Shown in pieces: positions 1 through 11,008 of a stretch of DNA of 64,000 nt (the stretch's first letter is position 1; every line of letters starts with the position of its first letter). Made by a program: the position numbers and the translations under genes. The notes beneath the pieces are model-generated. The model saw only the letters and a program-made list of their open reading frames with translations. It did no database searches and had not been told where the DNA came from. Origin of the DNA: Bradyrhizobium betae (lineage in GTDB: Bacteria > Pseudomonadota > Alphaproteobacteria > Rhizobiales > Xanthobacteraceae); NCBI RefSeq assembly GCF_004123905.1, contig NZ_MZXW01000005.1, positions 124,001 to 188,000 of the forward strand. The letters run 5' to 3'.

Positions 1-37
1 GTCGGCGTCCGGCGCAATGCACAAGCAGGCGGCATAA
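1..37 (+). CDS. C-terminal end of an unidentified gene cut by the left edge
   Basis: In frame 2 the first bases read SASGAMHKQAA followed by TAA at 35-37. A strong hairpin terminator begins 23 bases later, which fits a gene ending here on the plus strand. Only 11 codons are visible, so no family can be named. Confidence 0.3.
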   Translation, partial: SASGAMHKQAA

Positions 38-59
38 TTCAAAAATCAATCCCCGGACG

Positions 60-85
60 AAAACGCGCGGCTGTCCGCGCGTTTT
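60..85. terminator. bidirectional intrinsic terminator
   Basis: An 11-base arm AAAACGCGCGG (60-70) is matched perfectly by CCGCGCGTTTT (75-85) around a CTGT loop. With A-rich and T-rich ends it can stop both the plus-strand gene ending at 37 and the minus-strand gene ending at 110. Confidence 0.8.
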
Positions 86-109
86 GCGTTTCTGGGATGG
101 CTGATGAGG

Positions 110-304
110 TCAGGCCACCATCAGCATGTAGAACACGATCACCGGCGACAGCGTCAGGATCACCGACCAGATGCCGACGGCCCAGAGAATGTCCCCGGTG
201 GTGAAGTTCTGCTCGGTGGACAAGCTCCGCTGTGCGCCGAAATGCGACGCCATTTCATTCTGACTATTCACAAACGCCCCCGCGATTTCTTCGCTTATGG
301 GCAT
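110..304 (-). CDS. small single-span membrane protein
   Basis: This is a 64-residue protein with a polar N-terminus (MPISEEIAGAFVNSQNEMAS) and one hydrophobic segment at about residues 40-62 containing LSPVIVFYML. The C-terminus resembles that of the next small gene (404-550): both have an IL-x(n)-W-AV/SVI-x-L-x-PV-hydrophobic-VF pattern, so they look like tandem relatives. It sits tail-first on the 60-85 terminator. No strong Shine-Dalgarno is visible. Function unknown; a role as a small membrane subunit or regulator is possible but unsupported. Confidence 0.55.
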   Translation of the reverse strand: MPISEEIAGAFVNSQNEMASHFGAQRSLSTEQNFTTGDILWAVGIWSVILTLSPVIVFYMLMVA

Positions 305-403
305 CGACGCTAAACGGGATGTTTTAAAATTCCGGATCGCAATCCCCTGCGCATTTTGAGCGCATTTGCCACCTCGGTTTAACCATCCCGCGCGGGATCC
401 GCC

Positions 404-550
404 TCAGACGAGCCAGACCCGAAACACCAGCACCGGCATCAGGCCGAGCATCACCGCCCAGAACCCGAATGACGATACGACGAGAATTCCCTGCAAGAGA
501 TCGGCGGGCGCGAATTGGCTCGCGGCCGTAGGCCGGGTGCGATGCCCCAT
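404..550 (-). CDS. small single-span membrane protein, relative of 110-304
   Basis: This 48-residue protein starts at the ATG at 550, preceded by a GAAGGGGG Shine-Dalgarno. An upstream in-frame start would add 27 low-quality residues. The second half is one transmembrane helix containing FWAVMLGLMPVLVF, similar to the C-terminus of the 64-residue protein just downstream on the same strand. A 99-base spacer separates the two. No function is known to me. Confidence 0.55.
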   Translation of the reverse strand: MGHRTRPTAASQFAPADLLQGILVVSSFGFWAVMLGLMPVLVFRVWLV

Positions 551-674
551 GGATATTCCCCCTTCGGTAGACTTTGAAGGAAAACGATAGGGGCGGATGC
601 GTAAACGAGACGTAGATGCGCCATGCGGCAACTGCGAAGGGAGTTCGCGCGCGGTTAACCACGGTAACGCTGCT

Positions 675-710
675 TACCCTCCCCTGGAGGAGGCCGTCCA
701 GGGGAGGGTA
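675..710. terminator. perfect 14-bp dyad, likely terminator of the DapA-family gene
   Basis: Arms TACCCTCCCCTGGA (675-688) and TCCAGGGGAGGGTA (697-710) are exact reverse complements around an 8-base loop, 10 bases after the stop of the minus-strand aldolase gene. There is no clear T-run, so it may instead be one of the dispersed dyad repeats of this genome; the CCCTCCCC core recurs near 16360. Confidence 0.55.
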
Positions 711-719
711 GGCGAAGCG

Positions 720-1628
720 CTACGCCGCGACTTTCATCCGCCGCTCGATCTCGCGATCGATCGTGGCGGCGAGCTCGCTGCTCACTTCCACCATCGGCAG
801 GCGCACTTCGGGGCTGTCGATCAGGCCGCTGCGCCACAGCCAGTATTTTGCCGGCGCAGGGCTCGGCTCAGTGAACAACAGGCGCGTCAGCTCGGCGACC
901 TCGTGCCAGCGCGCCCGCGCGGCATCATGGTTGCCGCGCTTCGTCTCGGCGTACACGGCTGCGAACGTCGCGGTCTCGACATGTGCCGACAGCACGATGC
1001 CGCCGTCGGCACCGTCGGTGAGCGCCTCGAGATAGTTCGCATCCTCGCCGGTCAGCACGCGAAATTCCTTCGGGCGGTCGCGCAGCAGCGCGATCGACTG
1101 CTCGCGGCTCGCGCCGCAATCCTTCAGGCCGACGATGTTTTGATGCTCGGCGAGCCGCAGCATGGTCTGGTTGGTGATGTTGACCGAGGTGCGATAGGGG
1201 ATGTTGTAGAGCGCCAGTGGCCAGGCGGCGTGATCGGCAAGTGCTTCGAAATGAGCCAGCAGCCCGCGCTGTGACGGCCGTACATAATAGGGGCTCGCGA
1301 TCAGATAACCGTCGATCGGCCAGTCCGCGGTCTCATCGAGACGATCCCTCAGCCGCGAGGTGTCCGCGCCTGACAGGCCGAGGCAGACCGGGACGTTGCG
1401 GCGCCCCGCGGCCATCTCGTCGCGCACGATGGCGACGAGGCGTTCGAGCTCGGCATCGCGCAGCGTCATGCCTTCGCCGGAGGTCGCCCCTAGGATGAAG
1501 CCGTCGACGGCGTGCGCGCTGTAGTGCCGCGTCAGCCGCCGCAGCGAGGTCTCGTCAAGCTTGCCGTCGCGGAACGGGGTCACCAGCGGCAGCCAGAGTC
1601 CGTGCAGATGTGTTCGCAGGTCAGTCAT
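720..1628 (-). CDS. DapA/NanA-family aldolase (dihydrodipicolinate synthase-like)
   Basis: The 302-residue protein belongs to the DHDPS/N-acetylneuraminate lyase class I aldolases, TIM-barrel cytosolic enzymes. Visible motifs are GATSGEG (residues 47-53, pyruvate-binding loop), the tyrosine in LALYNIPYRT (Y141) and the Schiff-base lysine in GLKDCG (K169). The start at 1628 is chosen because AGGAGA lies 8 bases upstream; the longer frame adds an unlikely MCPPSQVFFPRRRWN. It stands alone, with no lysine-pathway neighbour, so it could be the biosynthetic DapA or a paralogue acting on another 2-keto acid. A candidate sRNA terminator lies directly upstream. Confidence 0.85.
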   Translation of the reverse strand: MTDLRTHLHGLWLPLVTPFRDGKLDETSLRRLTRHYSAHAVDGFILGATSGEGMTLRDAELERLVAIVRDEMAAGRRNVPVCLGLSGADTSRLRDRLDETADWPIDGYLIASPYYVRPSQRGLLAHFEALADHAAWPLALYNIPYRTSVNITNQTMLRLAEHQNIVGLKDCGASREQSIALLRDRPKEFRVLTGEDANYLEALTDGADGGIVLSAHVETATFAAVYAETKRGNHDAARARWHEVAELTRLLFTEPSPAPAKYWLWRSGLIDSPEVRLPMVEVSSELAATIDREIERRMKVAA

Positions 1629-1674
1629 GTTCCATCTCCTTCTCGGGAAAAAAACCTGAGACGGAGGGCACATG

Positions 1675-1809
1675 AAAAAACCCCGTCCAGGCGGCGGGGT
1701 TTTCGGGATTTGGCTCGCGATGACGAAGTCAGTGTTAGCGCGCGCAAAAATCCGAGGTCCCCGGGAGGGGGCCTTTTTTCGAGACGATTGCGCACGACTT
1801 CGTGATCAT
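1675..1809 (-). ncRNA. candidate small RNA with its own promoter and terminator
   Basis: On the minus strand a TTGACA (-35, 1839-1844), a 17-base spacer and CATCAT (-10, 1816-1821) predict a start near 1809. About 135 bases later there is a CCCCG/CGGGG hairpin followed by six Ts (1701-1675). Between them lies a second GC-rich hairpin (1756-1773) with CTCCC at its tip, an anti-Shine-Dalgarno-like sequence. No credible protein is encoded. The structure is seen directly; calling it an sRNA is inference. Confidence 0.4.
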
Positions 1810-1815
1810 TTGGAA

Positions 1816-1844
1816 ATGATGCGGGGTATGCCCAAAACTGTCAA
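1816..1844 (-). promoter_or_regulatory. sigma-70-type promoter of the candidate sRNA
   Basis: A perfect -35 TTGACA and a 4-of-6 -10 element (CATCAT) are separated by exactly 17 bases on the minus strand. The nearest minus-strand gene (720-1628) lies beyond the terminator at 1675-1701, so the promoter seems to serve the short unit between. Confidence 0.45.
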
Positions 1845-1875
1845 TACACGCGGAAGGTGAAAGCCGAATGGGACA

Positions 1876-1906
1876 GAAAAAAAGCCGGACCCAGAGGGCC
1901 CGGCTT
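1876..1906 (-). terminator. intrinsic terminator downstream of the LysR-family gene
   Basis: On the minus strand AAGCCGG and CCGGCTT arms, extended by CCC/GGG across one mismatch, end in a run of seven Ts. It lies about 170 bases after the stop of the LysR gene, so that mRNA would have a long 3' tail. Confidence 0.75.
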
Positions 1907-2079
1907 GAGGTATTGGCCACGTGAGGCCGACACAATCACCTTCCAAGAGGGATTACTGAACTCCCGCGCCACTGGAGGAGGGGGACAAATGCGCAACGCG
2001 AAGGCTCAGCGTGCAGCCAGTATGGGCTTGACGAGCGCCATGCAGCAAGCGTCGAGGCCGCATGTCAGACATGCGGAAA

Positions 2080-3003
2080 TCAGGACGGCCAGCGCTGCGC
2101 CTTGCTCACCACGAAGTCGCGGAACACTTGCACGCGTGCGACCGTCTTCAACTCCTCGGGATAGACGAAATACGTGTCGAGCTGGATCGAATCCGATTCG
2201 CCGAACAGCTGCACGAGTTTGCTTTGTTCCTCGACGAGGTAGTCGGGCAGCGCCGCGATGCCGAGGCCCTGCTGACACGCGCGCACGAGGCCGAGGATGT
2301 TGTTGACCTTGAAATAGGCTTCGCGCGGACCCGAGCCGTTGCGCCCGGCTTCGATCAACCAGTTGCGGTTCTGCAGATGCGGCGCGAAGGTGCCGTCGGA
2401 GAGCGTGATGATGCGGTGGGAGTCGAGCTCTTCCAGCGTGCGCGGCGTGCCGAAGCGCTTGATGTATTCCGGCGAGCAATAGGCGTGGAAGCCCATCGCG
2501 AAGAGCTTGCGCTGAATCAGATCCGGCTGCGTCGGCTTGCGGGTGCGGATAGCGACGTCCGCCTCGCGCATGGAAAGATCCAGCTCCTCGTCGGTGACGA
2601 TCAGCGAGATCCGGATCTCGGGATACAGCGCGGTGAATTCGCCGAGCCGCGGGATGAGCCAGTTGATGCCGACGCCGGGCGTGGTGGTGATCTTGAGATC
2701 GCCGCTCGGCCGCTCGCGGCTGTCGGTCAGTTTGGCGCGCGCCGCCTGCAGCTGCATGAACACGTCATGCGCAGTACGGAACAAGAGGTCGCCCTGTTCG
2801 GTGAGGATCAGGCCGCGGGCGTGGCGGTGGAACAGCGAGACCGAGAGCTCCTGCTCCAGGGCCGAGACCTGGCGCGACACCGCCGATTGCGACAGGCCGA
2901 GCTGCTCGCCCGCATGCGTGAAGCTGCCCGCTTCCGCTGCCGCGTGAAACACCTTCAGCTTGTCCCAGTCCATATCCGTAAATCCGTCGCGTGTTCGAGG
3001 CAT
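2080..3003 (-). CDS. LysR-family transcriptional regulator
   Basis: The 307-residue protein has the usual LTTR layout: a winged helix-turn-helix near residues 14-75 (LKVFHAAAEAGSFTHAGEQL, then SQSAVSRQVSALE) and a periplasmic-binding-like effector domain to the C-terminus. The start at 3003 lies 5 bases after the trxB stop, which suggests cotranscription; a second in-frame ATG at 2973 (MDWDKLKVF) is a plausible alternative because the HTH begins right there. The effector is unknown. Pairing with thioredoxin reductase makes a redox- or metabolism-linked role possible, but nothing in the sequence proves it. Confidence 0.85.
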   Translation of the reverse strand: MPRTRDGFTDMDWDKLKVFHAAAEAGSFTHAGEQLGLSQSAVSRQVSALEQELSVSLFHRHARGLILTEQGDLLFRTAHDVFMQLQAARAKLTDSRERPSGDLKITTTPGVGINWLIPRLGEFTALYPEIRISLIVTDEELDLSMREADVAIRTRKPTQPDLIQRKLFAMGFHAYCSPEYIKRFGTPRTLEELDSHRIITLSDGTFAPHLQNRNWLIEAGRNGSGPREAYFKVNNILGLVRACQQGLGIAALPDYLVEEQSKLVQLFGESDSIQLDTYFVYPEELKTVARVQVFRDFVVSKAQRWPS

Positions 3004-3008
3004 GATCT

Positions 3009-3974
3009 TTATTCCGCTGCGGCGCGCTCGCTGGCGCGCAAGGCCAGGAAACGTTCGGCTTCGAGTGCTGCCATGCAGCCGAGGCCGGCGGCCGTGACGG
3101 CCTGGCGATAAGTCTCGTCGGCGACGTCGCCGGCGGCGAACAGGCCGGGCACCGAGGTCGCGGTCGAATTCGGTGCGACCTCGACGTAGCCGGACGGTTT
3201 GAGCTTGATCTGGTCCTTGACGAGCTCGGTCGCCGGCGCGTGGCCGATGGCGACGAACACGCCGTCGGTCTTCACATCCGTGAGGGCGCCGGTCTTGACG
3301 TTCTTCAGCCGCACATGGGTGACCTTGTTCGGGTTCTCGGTGCCGCAGATCTCGTCGATGGCGGAGTTCCAGACCACTTTGATCTTGGGGTGCTTGAACA
3401 GGCGCTCCTGCAGGATGCGTTCGGCGCGGAAGTGATCGCGACGATGCACAATGGTGACCTGCGAGGCATGGTTGGTCAGGTACAGCGCTTCCTCGACCGC
3501 GGTATTGCCGCCGCCCACCACCACGACGTCCTTGCCACGGTAGAAGAAGCCGTCGCAAGTGGCGCAGGCCGACACGCCGCCGCCCTGGAATTTCGCCTCG
3601 GAGGGCAGCCCGAGCCAGCGCGCTTGCGCGCCGGTGGCGAGGATCACGGCTTCGGCGAGATAGACATCACCGCTGTCACAAGTGAGGCGGAACGGCCGCT
3701 GTGAGGTGTCGAGCTTGATCACCAGGTCGGAGACGATTTTGGTGCCGACGTGGACCGCCTGCTTCTCCATCTGCTCCATCAGCCAGGGGCCCTGGATCAC
3801 GTCGGCGAAGCCCGGATAGTTCTCGACGTCGGTGGTGATGGTGAGCTGGCCGCCGGCCTGTATGCCCTGGATCAGGATCGGCTCGAGCATCGCGCGCGCG
3901 GCGTAGATCGCCGCCGTGTAGCCGGCGGGGCCGGAGCCAACAATCACGACCTTTGCATGAACAGGAGCGGACAT
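3009..3974 (-). CDS. trxB: thioredoxin reductase (NADPH)
   Basis: The 321-residue flavoprotein has the FAD-binding GSGPAGYTAA at residues 13-22, the redox-active CATC (C137/C140) followed by DG, and the NADPH-binding VVGGGNTAVEEA near 152-163. A second FAD motif, LFAAGDVAD, sits near the C-terminus. Length and order match low-Mr bacterial TrxB. It transfers electrons from NADPH to thioredoxin in the cytosol. It is followed within 5 bases by a LysR gene and is divergent from an Lrp/AsnC gene across a 267-base region that holds two inverted repeats. Confidence 0.95.
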   Translation of the reverse strand: MSAPVHAKVVIVGSGPAGYTAAIYAARAMLEPILIQGIQAGGQLTITTDVENYPGFADVIQGPWLMEQMEKQAVHVGTKIVSDLVIKLDTSQRPFRLTCDSGDVYLAEAVILATGAQARWLGLPSEAKFQGGGVSACATCDGFFYRGKDVVVVGGGNTAVEEALYLTNHASQVTIVHRRDHFRAERILQERLFKHPKIKVVWNSAIDEICGTENPNKVTHVRLKNVKTGALTDVKTDGVFVAIGHAPATELVKDQIKLKPSGYVEVAPNSTATSVPGLFAAGDVADETYRQAVTAAGLGCMAALEAERFLALRASERAAAE

Positions 3975-4096
3975 TTCGATGGACGCCTTTCACGGGGGAT
4001 TTGCAGCGCGGGCGCGGAACGTGCCGGGAGGCCTCGCGGAGGCGCTGAAATATCAGAGCTAATCTAAGCCTTCTGGTGAGCTATGCAAGAATTGCA

Positions 4097-4127
4097 TTCC
4101 CTGTCGGCGGATTTTTCCAACAGGGAA
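4097..4127. promoter_or_regulatory. 8-bp inverted repeat in the trxB-lrp divergent region
   Basis: TTCCCTGT (4097-4104) and ACAGGGAA (4120-4127) are exact reverse complements 15 bases apart. The position between divergent genes suggests a regulator site or hairpin. Confidence 0.35.
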
Positions 4128-4148
4128 CAAAAGTCGATTGCGCTGCAC

Positions 4149-4165
4149 GCGCAATAAAATTGCGC
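4149..4165. promoter_or_regulatory. palindrome, candidate Lrp/AsnC operator
   Basis: GCGCAAT-AAA-ATTGCGC is a perfect 7-bp dyad with an AT-rich centre, the size and form bound by Lrp/AsnC dimers. It lies 77 bases before the GTG start of the Lrp-type gene and about 175 bases before trxB. Confidence 0.45.
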
Positions 4166-4241
4166 TAACGGTGCGGACTGGGTTATGAGGATTGCGACAA
4201 ACCCACCCAATACCGCCGCAAAGGCCAGGAGTTCCATTCAC

Positions 4242-4721
4242 GTGTCGCGGAACCTAGACGAGATCGACCTGAAGATTCTCACCGAGATCCAGGCCGACGG
4301 TCGAATCACCAATGTCGAGCTGGCCAAGCGCGTCGGCATCTCGCCGCCCCCCTGCCTGCGCCGGGTCCGCGCGCTGGAGGAGGAGGGCTATATCCACGGC
4401 TATCGCGGGCTGCTGGATGCCCGCAAGCTCGGTTTCGACGTCACGGTGTTCGCCGCCGTGCACCTGTCCAGCCAGGCCGAGGCCGATTTGCGCGCCTTCG
4501 AGGAGTTCGTCCGCGCCGAGCCCCTGGTGCGGGAATGCTGGATGCTGTCGGGCGAGGTGGACTTCATCCTCAAATGCGTCGCCCCCGATATGGCGACCTT
4601 CCAGGATTTCGTGACGCATCTCACCGCGGCGCCGCATGTGCGCAACGTGCGGACCTCACTGGTGCTGCATAACTCGAAATACGAGGCGGCCGTGCCGCTG
4701 GACGTGAAGGGAAGGCGGTAA
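4242..4721 (+). CDS. Lrp/AsnC-family transcriptional regulator
   Basis: The 159-residue protein has an N-terminal helix-turn-helix (LDEIDLKILTEIQADGRITN, then VELAKRVGISPPPCLRRVRA) and a C-terminal RAM/AsnC ligand-binding domain with the AGEVDFIL-like block LSGEVDFILKC. I chose the GTG at 4242 because AGGAG lies 10 bases upstream and the protein then has the family length; an in-frame ATG at 4185 would add 19 residues without a ribosome site. Divergent from trxB, with palindromes between them. Likely senses an amino acid and may regulate itself. Confidence 0.88.
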   Translation: MSRNLDEIDLKILTEIQADGRITNVELAKRVGISPPPCLRRVRALEEEGYIHGYRGLLDARKLGFDVTVFAAVHLSSQAEADLRAFEEFVRAEPLVRECWMLSGEVDFILKCVAPDMATFQDFVTHLTAAPHVRNVRTSLVLHNSKYEAAVPLDVKGRR

Positions 4722-4730
4722 CTCGCTCCG

Positions 4731-4792
4731 CTCTCGTGCCCCGGCTCTGCGCTGCAACGCTAAGGCGTTGCAGCGCGTTCGGGACACGAGAG
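4731..4792. repeat. dispersed dyad element with perfect 12-bp inner stem
   Basis: Outer arms CTCTCGTG and CACGAGAG enclose GCGCTGCAACGC (4749-4760) and its exact complement GCGTTGCAGCGC (4765-4776). The same vocabulary (CTCGTGTCCCGG, TGCAGCGC) recurs at 13237-13382, so this is a repeat family member that may also end the lrp transcript. Confidence 0.7.
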
Positions 4793-4818
4793 TCGGCGTC
4801 GCTGCTGCTCCACACGCC

Positions 4819-4897
4819 GTCATTGCGAGCGCAGCGAAGCAATCCAGAATCCCTCCGCGGCGGCAGAACTGGATCGCTTCGCTGCGCTCGCAATGAC
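4819..4897. repeat. 79-bp inverted repeat element, copy 1
   Basis: Arms of 28 bases (4819-4846 and 4870-4897) match at 27 positions; they begin GTCATTGCGAGCGCAGCGAA and end with the complement. A related, rearranged copy lies at 32555-32656, sharing GCGAAGCAAT, CCGCGGCGGCAG and TCGCAATGACGAG. Confidence 0.85.
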
Positions 4898-4943
4898 GAG
4901 GATGAGGCCGCGTGTCTTACTCATGCAAGCAACACGCAGAAAC

Positions 4944-4973
4944 AAAAAGGCCGCGCAGATCGCGCGGCCATTT
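4944..4973 (-). terminator. greA terminator
   Basis: On the minus strand a perfect 8-bp stem GGCCGCGC/GCGCGGCC with a 5-base loop is followed by five Ts, 30 bases after the greA stop codon. Confidence 0.85.
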
Positions 4974-5003
4974 CAAAACATCATCACACGCAGCGGCAAA
5001 TCC

Positions 5004-5477
5004 TTACCGCCACTCCACCTTGGTGATCTCATACGCCTTGGCGCCGCCTGGGGCGTTGACCTCGACGGTTGAGCCTTTCTTTTTGCCGATCAGCGCGCGC
5101 GCGAGCGGCGAGGTGATGGAGATGCGGCCCTTCTTGGCGTCGGCCTCGACCTCGCCGACGATCTGCCACACCGTCTTCTTCTCGGTGTCCTCGTCGACCA
5201 GCGTGACAGTCGCGCCGAACTTGATGGTGTCGCCGGACAGTTTCGAGATGTCGATAATGTCGGCGCGCGCGAGCTTGTCCTCGAGCTCGGCGATGCGGCC
5301 TTCATTGTGGGACTGCTCTTCCTTCGCGGCGTGATATTCCGCGTTCTCCGACAGGTCTCCGTGCGAACGCGCCTCGGCGATATGCTCGATGATCCGCGGA
5401 CGATCCTCCGACTGGCGCTTCTTCAATTCTTCCCCGAGCGCGGCAAAGCCGCCCGCTGTCATCGGAACCTTTTCCAT
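5004..5477 (-). CDS. greA: transcription elongation factor GreA
   Basis: The 157-residue protein is the usual GreA length. The N-terminal coiled coil spans roughly residues 10-75 and carries the acidic tip [18 protein letters not shown]; the C-terminal FKBP-like domain follows with [16 protein letters not shown]. GreA enters the RNA polymerase secondary channel and stimulates cleavage of backtracked transcripts. The start at 5477 follows AGAAGAG; the upstream in-frame extension is not GreA-like. It is downstream of carB on the same strand, 209 bases away, and has its own terminator. Confidence 0.95.
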   Translation of the reverse strand: MEKVPMTAGGFAALGEELKKRQSEDRPRIIEHIAEARSHGDLSENAEYHAAKEEQSHNEGRIAELEDKLARADIIDISKLSGDTIKFGATVTLVDEDTEKKTVWQIVGEVEADAKKGRISITSPLARALIGKKKGSTVEVNAPGGAKAYEITKVEWR

Positions 5478-5686
5478 CTCTTCTCTCGTCCTTCGGTCGC
5501 GCGCGCCCCACAAAAACGGAAGGCGCGGCAACCTTGATTCGTCAGTGCTTCCGGCGCGTACACGCGGCCACCGGAACGTTATGTGGGCTTGGCGCCGGAA
5601 CAGAACAACCACATGGCCGGACAGTTCCTCCGGCCATTGTGGCTTCATCGCCAATCACTTAGCAGCGGCTTCGCCGCCGCTGGCGA

Positions 5687-9151
<3,465 letters not shown>

Positions 9152-9180
9152 CAACTCTCGCCGAAGTGGAATTTGGGCAC

Positions 9181-9209
9181 AAAAAAAGGGCGCGCTTGCC
9201 GCGCGTCCC
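9181..9209 (-). terminator. terminator between the MFS gene and carB
   Basis: On the minus strand a GC-rich hairpin (GGGACGCGC against GCGCGCCC with a bulge) ends in seven Ts. It lies about 90 bases after the MFS stop and 30 bases before carB, implying that carB has a separate promoter or that this is an attenuator-like element. Confidence 0.65.
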
Positions 9210-9295
9210 CTTGAGCCGAGAGCGCGGGGCCTTCCCTCGCGCGCGGGTGGGTCTTAGACCAGTTTTCGGGGCGGCGAAACCCCGAAAAACGCCCA

Positions 9296-10465
9296 TCAAC
9301 CGGCAATTTTGACGGGTTTTGGCCGGGCCTGCCAGCCTCGGGCGAGGTGCACCAGAAGCGAGGCCGCAACGCTCGATCCGCCGATCCAGCCGAGGTCGTT
9401 CGGCGAGAGGGTGGCCAGCACCGCACCCCCTAAGGCACCGCCGATGGCAAAGCCCAGATACATCGAGGAGGCATTGAGCGAGAGCGCGATCATCGCGGCC
9501 TGCGGTTCGATCCGGATGATGCTGGCGATCTGGGCCGGATAGAACGCCCAACCCGAAATGCCCCAGAGGAAGATCGCGCCCAGCACCGCATAATGCGCCT
9601 GCCCGGGCATCAATTTGAGGACCAGTGAGTGCAGGATCAGGGCGCTGGCCATGCCGGCGAGGCCCAGGGCGGCGGTCGTCATCGTGCCGAGCCGGTCGGC
9701 GAGGACGCCGCCAAGCATGTTCCCGATCGCGGCCGCACCGCCAAAGACCAGCAGTGCCAAGCTGATCTGCGAGGCATCGAAACCGAGGCCGTGCAGCGGG
9801 ACCGCGAAATAGGTGAATACGGTGAAGCCGCCGAGCGCCCATAAGACCGTGATCACAAGCGCGATCAGCACGTTGCTGTGACGCGCCACCACCAGCCGAT
9901 CGGCCAGCGAAGCGGTGTTGTGCGGCAGGCCTTTGGGCAGGCCCAGCAAGAGGCCGGCGAGCGCAACAGCGCCGATCACGGCGACCATCGCAAAGGTCGC
10001 GCGCCAGCCGAACAGGCTGCCGACGAGATTGCCGAGGGGAACACCGATGACGGTCGCAACTGTGAGTCCCGACGTGACCAGCGCCACCGCGCGGCCGCGC
10101 CGTTCAGGCGAGGCGACCGCCACGGACACCGCGAGGGCCGTCGGCATGCAGAGCCCGGAGCCCAGCGCCATCAGCATGCGCGAGGCCAGCAGCAGGGCGT
10201 AGTTGGAGGCCACCATGGCCGCGAGGTTGCCGGCGATGAAGGTCGTCAGCGCCAGCGCCAGCACGGTGCGGCGGTCGATGTTGTTCAGCGTCACCGCCAG
10301 GATCGGCGAGCCGACCGCATAGGTGAGGGCGTAGGCGGTGACCAGTTGCCCGGCGGCCGGGACGGAAATCGAAAGGTCGGTGGCGATGGAGGGCAAAAGC
10401 CCTGCAATGACAAAGCCTTCGGTGCCGATCGCGAAGGCCGCCAAGGCCAGCCAGAACACGCTCAT
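9296..10465 (-). CDS. MFS transporter, DHA1 drug/metabolite exporter type
   Basis: The 389-residue inner-membrane protein shows about 12 hydrophobic segments. It begins MSVFWLALAAFAIGTEGFVI, with the DHA1 motif GTEGFVIAGLLP, a short loop between helices 2 and 3 (NNIDRRTVLA) and motif C-like GVPLGNLVG. Proton-driven efflux of a drug, nucleoside or sugar is the usual role; the substrate cannot be read from sequence. It is divergent from an ArsR-like gene, and the 113-base gap contains two identical-arm operators, so the exporter is probably repressed by that neighbour. Confidence 0.85.
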   Translation of the reverse strand: MSVFWLALAAFAIGTEGFVIAGLLPSIATDLSISVPAAGQLVTAYALTYAVGSPILAVTLNNIDRRTVLALALTTFIAGNLAAMVASNYALLLASRMLMALGSGLCMPTALAVSVAVASPERRGRAVALVTSGLTVATVIGVPLGNLVGSLFGWRATFAMVAVIGAVALAGLLLGLPKGLPHNTASLADRLVVARHSNVLIALVITVLWALGGFTVFTYFAVPLHGLGFDASQISLALLVFGGAAAIGNMLGGVLADRLGTMTTAALGLAGMASALILHSLVLKLMPGQAHYAVLGAIFLWGISGWAFYPAQIASIIRIEPQAAMIALSLNASSMYLGFAIGGALGGAVLATLSPNDLGWIGGSSVAASLLVHLARGWQARPKPVKIAG

Positions 10466-10481
10466 TGGACGATATCCCTAT

Positions 10482-10499
10482 GTTCAACACTTATTGAAC
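10482..10499. promoter_or_regulatory. operator 1 of the MFS/ArsR-like divergent pair
   Basis: GTTCAA-CACTTA-TTGAAC is a perfect 6-bp dyad with a 6-base centre, 17 bases upstream of the MFS start. A second copy with identical arms lies at 10530-10547. Confidence 0.7.
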
Positions 10500-10529
10500 T
10501 ATCGAATGCGCAAGCGGAGGAGTCAATTG

Positions 10530-10547
10530 GTTCAAGAACTATTGAAC
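10530..10547. promoter_or_regulatory. operator 2 of the MFS/ArsR-like divergent pair
   Basis: GTTCAA-GAACTA-TTGAAC repeats the arms of operator 1 exactly, with centres 48 bases apart, and ends 31 bases before the regulator ATG. The duplicated dyad suggests cooperative repression of both genes. Confidence 0.7.
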
Positions 10548-10578
10548 ATTGCGGCCACTTCGCTATGATTCCCCGATC

Positions 10579-10950
10579 ATGAGCCGCACGCCTCTCCACC
10601 CCACCCGCGAGCAGATCGAGCTGCCGATGGTTCTGGATTGTCTGAGCGATCCGATCCGGTTGGCGATCGTCTACCAGCTTGCCCAGCAGGAACGTGTCAG
10701 CAGCGAACTCTGCTGCGGCGACTTCTACGCGCTCAGCGGCAAGTCCAACCTCGCCTATCACTTCGCCAAGCTGCGCGAATGCGGCGTTATGCAGACGCGC
10801 GTAGCCGGCACCAACCGCTTCATGCGGTTGCGGCGCGAGGATCTGGACACGCGCTTTCCGGGCCTGCTCGACGCGGTGCTCAGCTCAGCGGCCAAGGACG
10901 CGGAGAGGCTTCAGCTGCTGTCGGAGTGTGATGTAGTTGAAGCGGATTGA
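10579..10950 (+). CDS. ArsR-like winged-helix transcriptional regulator
   Basis: The 123-residue protein begins MSRTPLHPTREQIELPMVLD and has a winged-helix core with DPIRLAIVYQLAQ, then SGKSNLAYHFAKLRECGVMQ as the recognition region and a wing ending in RRED. An adjacent cysteine pair (SSELCCGDF) and another cysteine in LRECG could make it thiol- or metal-responsive. The start at 10579 is preferred over an in-frame TTG at 10549, because the TTG lies in the bases just after operator 2. Divergent from the MFS gene it probably controls. Confidence 0.8.
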   Translation: MSRTPLHPTREQIELPMVLDCLSDPIRLAIVYQLAQQERVSSELCCGDFYALSGKSNLAYHFAKLRECGVMQTRVAGTNRFMRLRREDLDTRFPGLLDAVLSSAAKDAERLQLLSECDVVEAD

Positions 10951-11008
10951 GGTCTCGGGCGGGCAGTCCGTCTTCGCGTGCCCGTCTTCGCCCTTCGGGC
11001 TTCGTCGC

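Noticed and set aside
1672..1860. open frame beginning inside a terminator hairpin (MKKPRPGGG)
   Set aside because: Its first codons are the terminator stem and A-run; no ribosome site and no family resemblance.
4185..4241. upstream ATG for the Lrp-type gene
   Set aside because: No Shine-Dalgarno, and the added residues are not part of the family fold; the GTG at 4242 has AGGAG.
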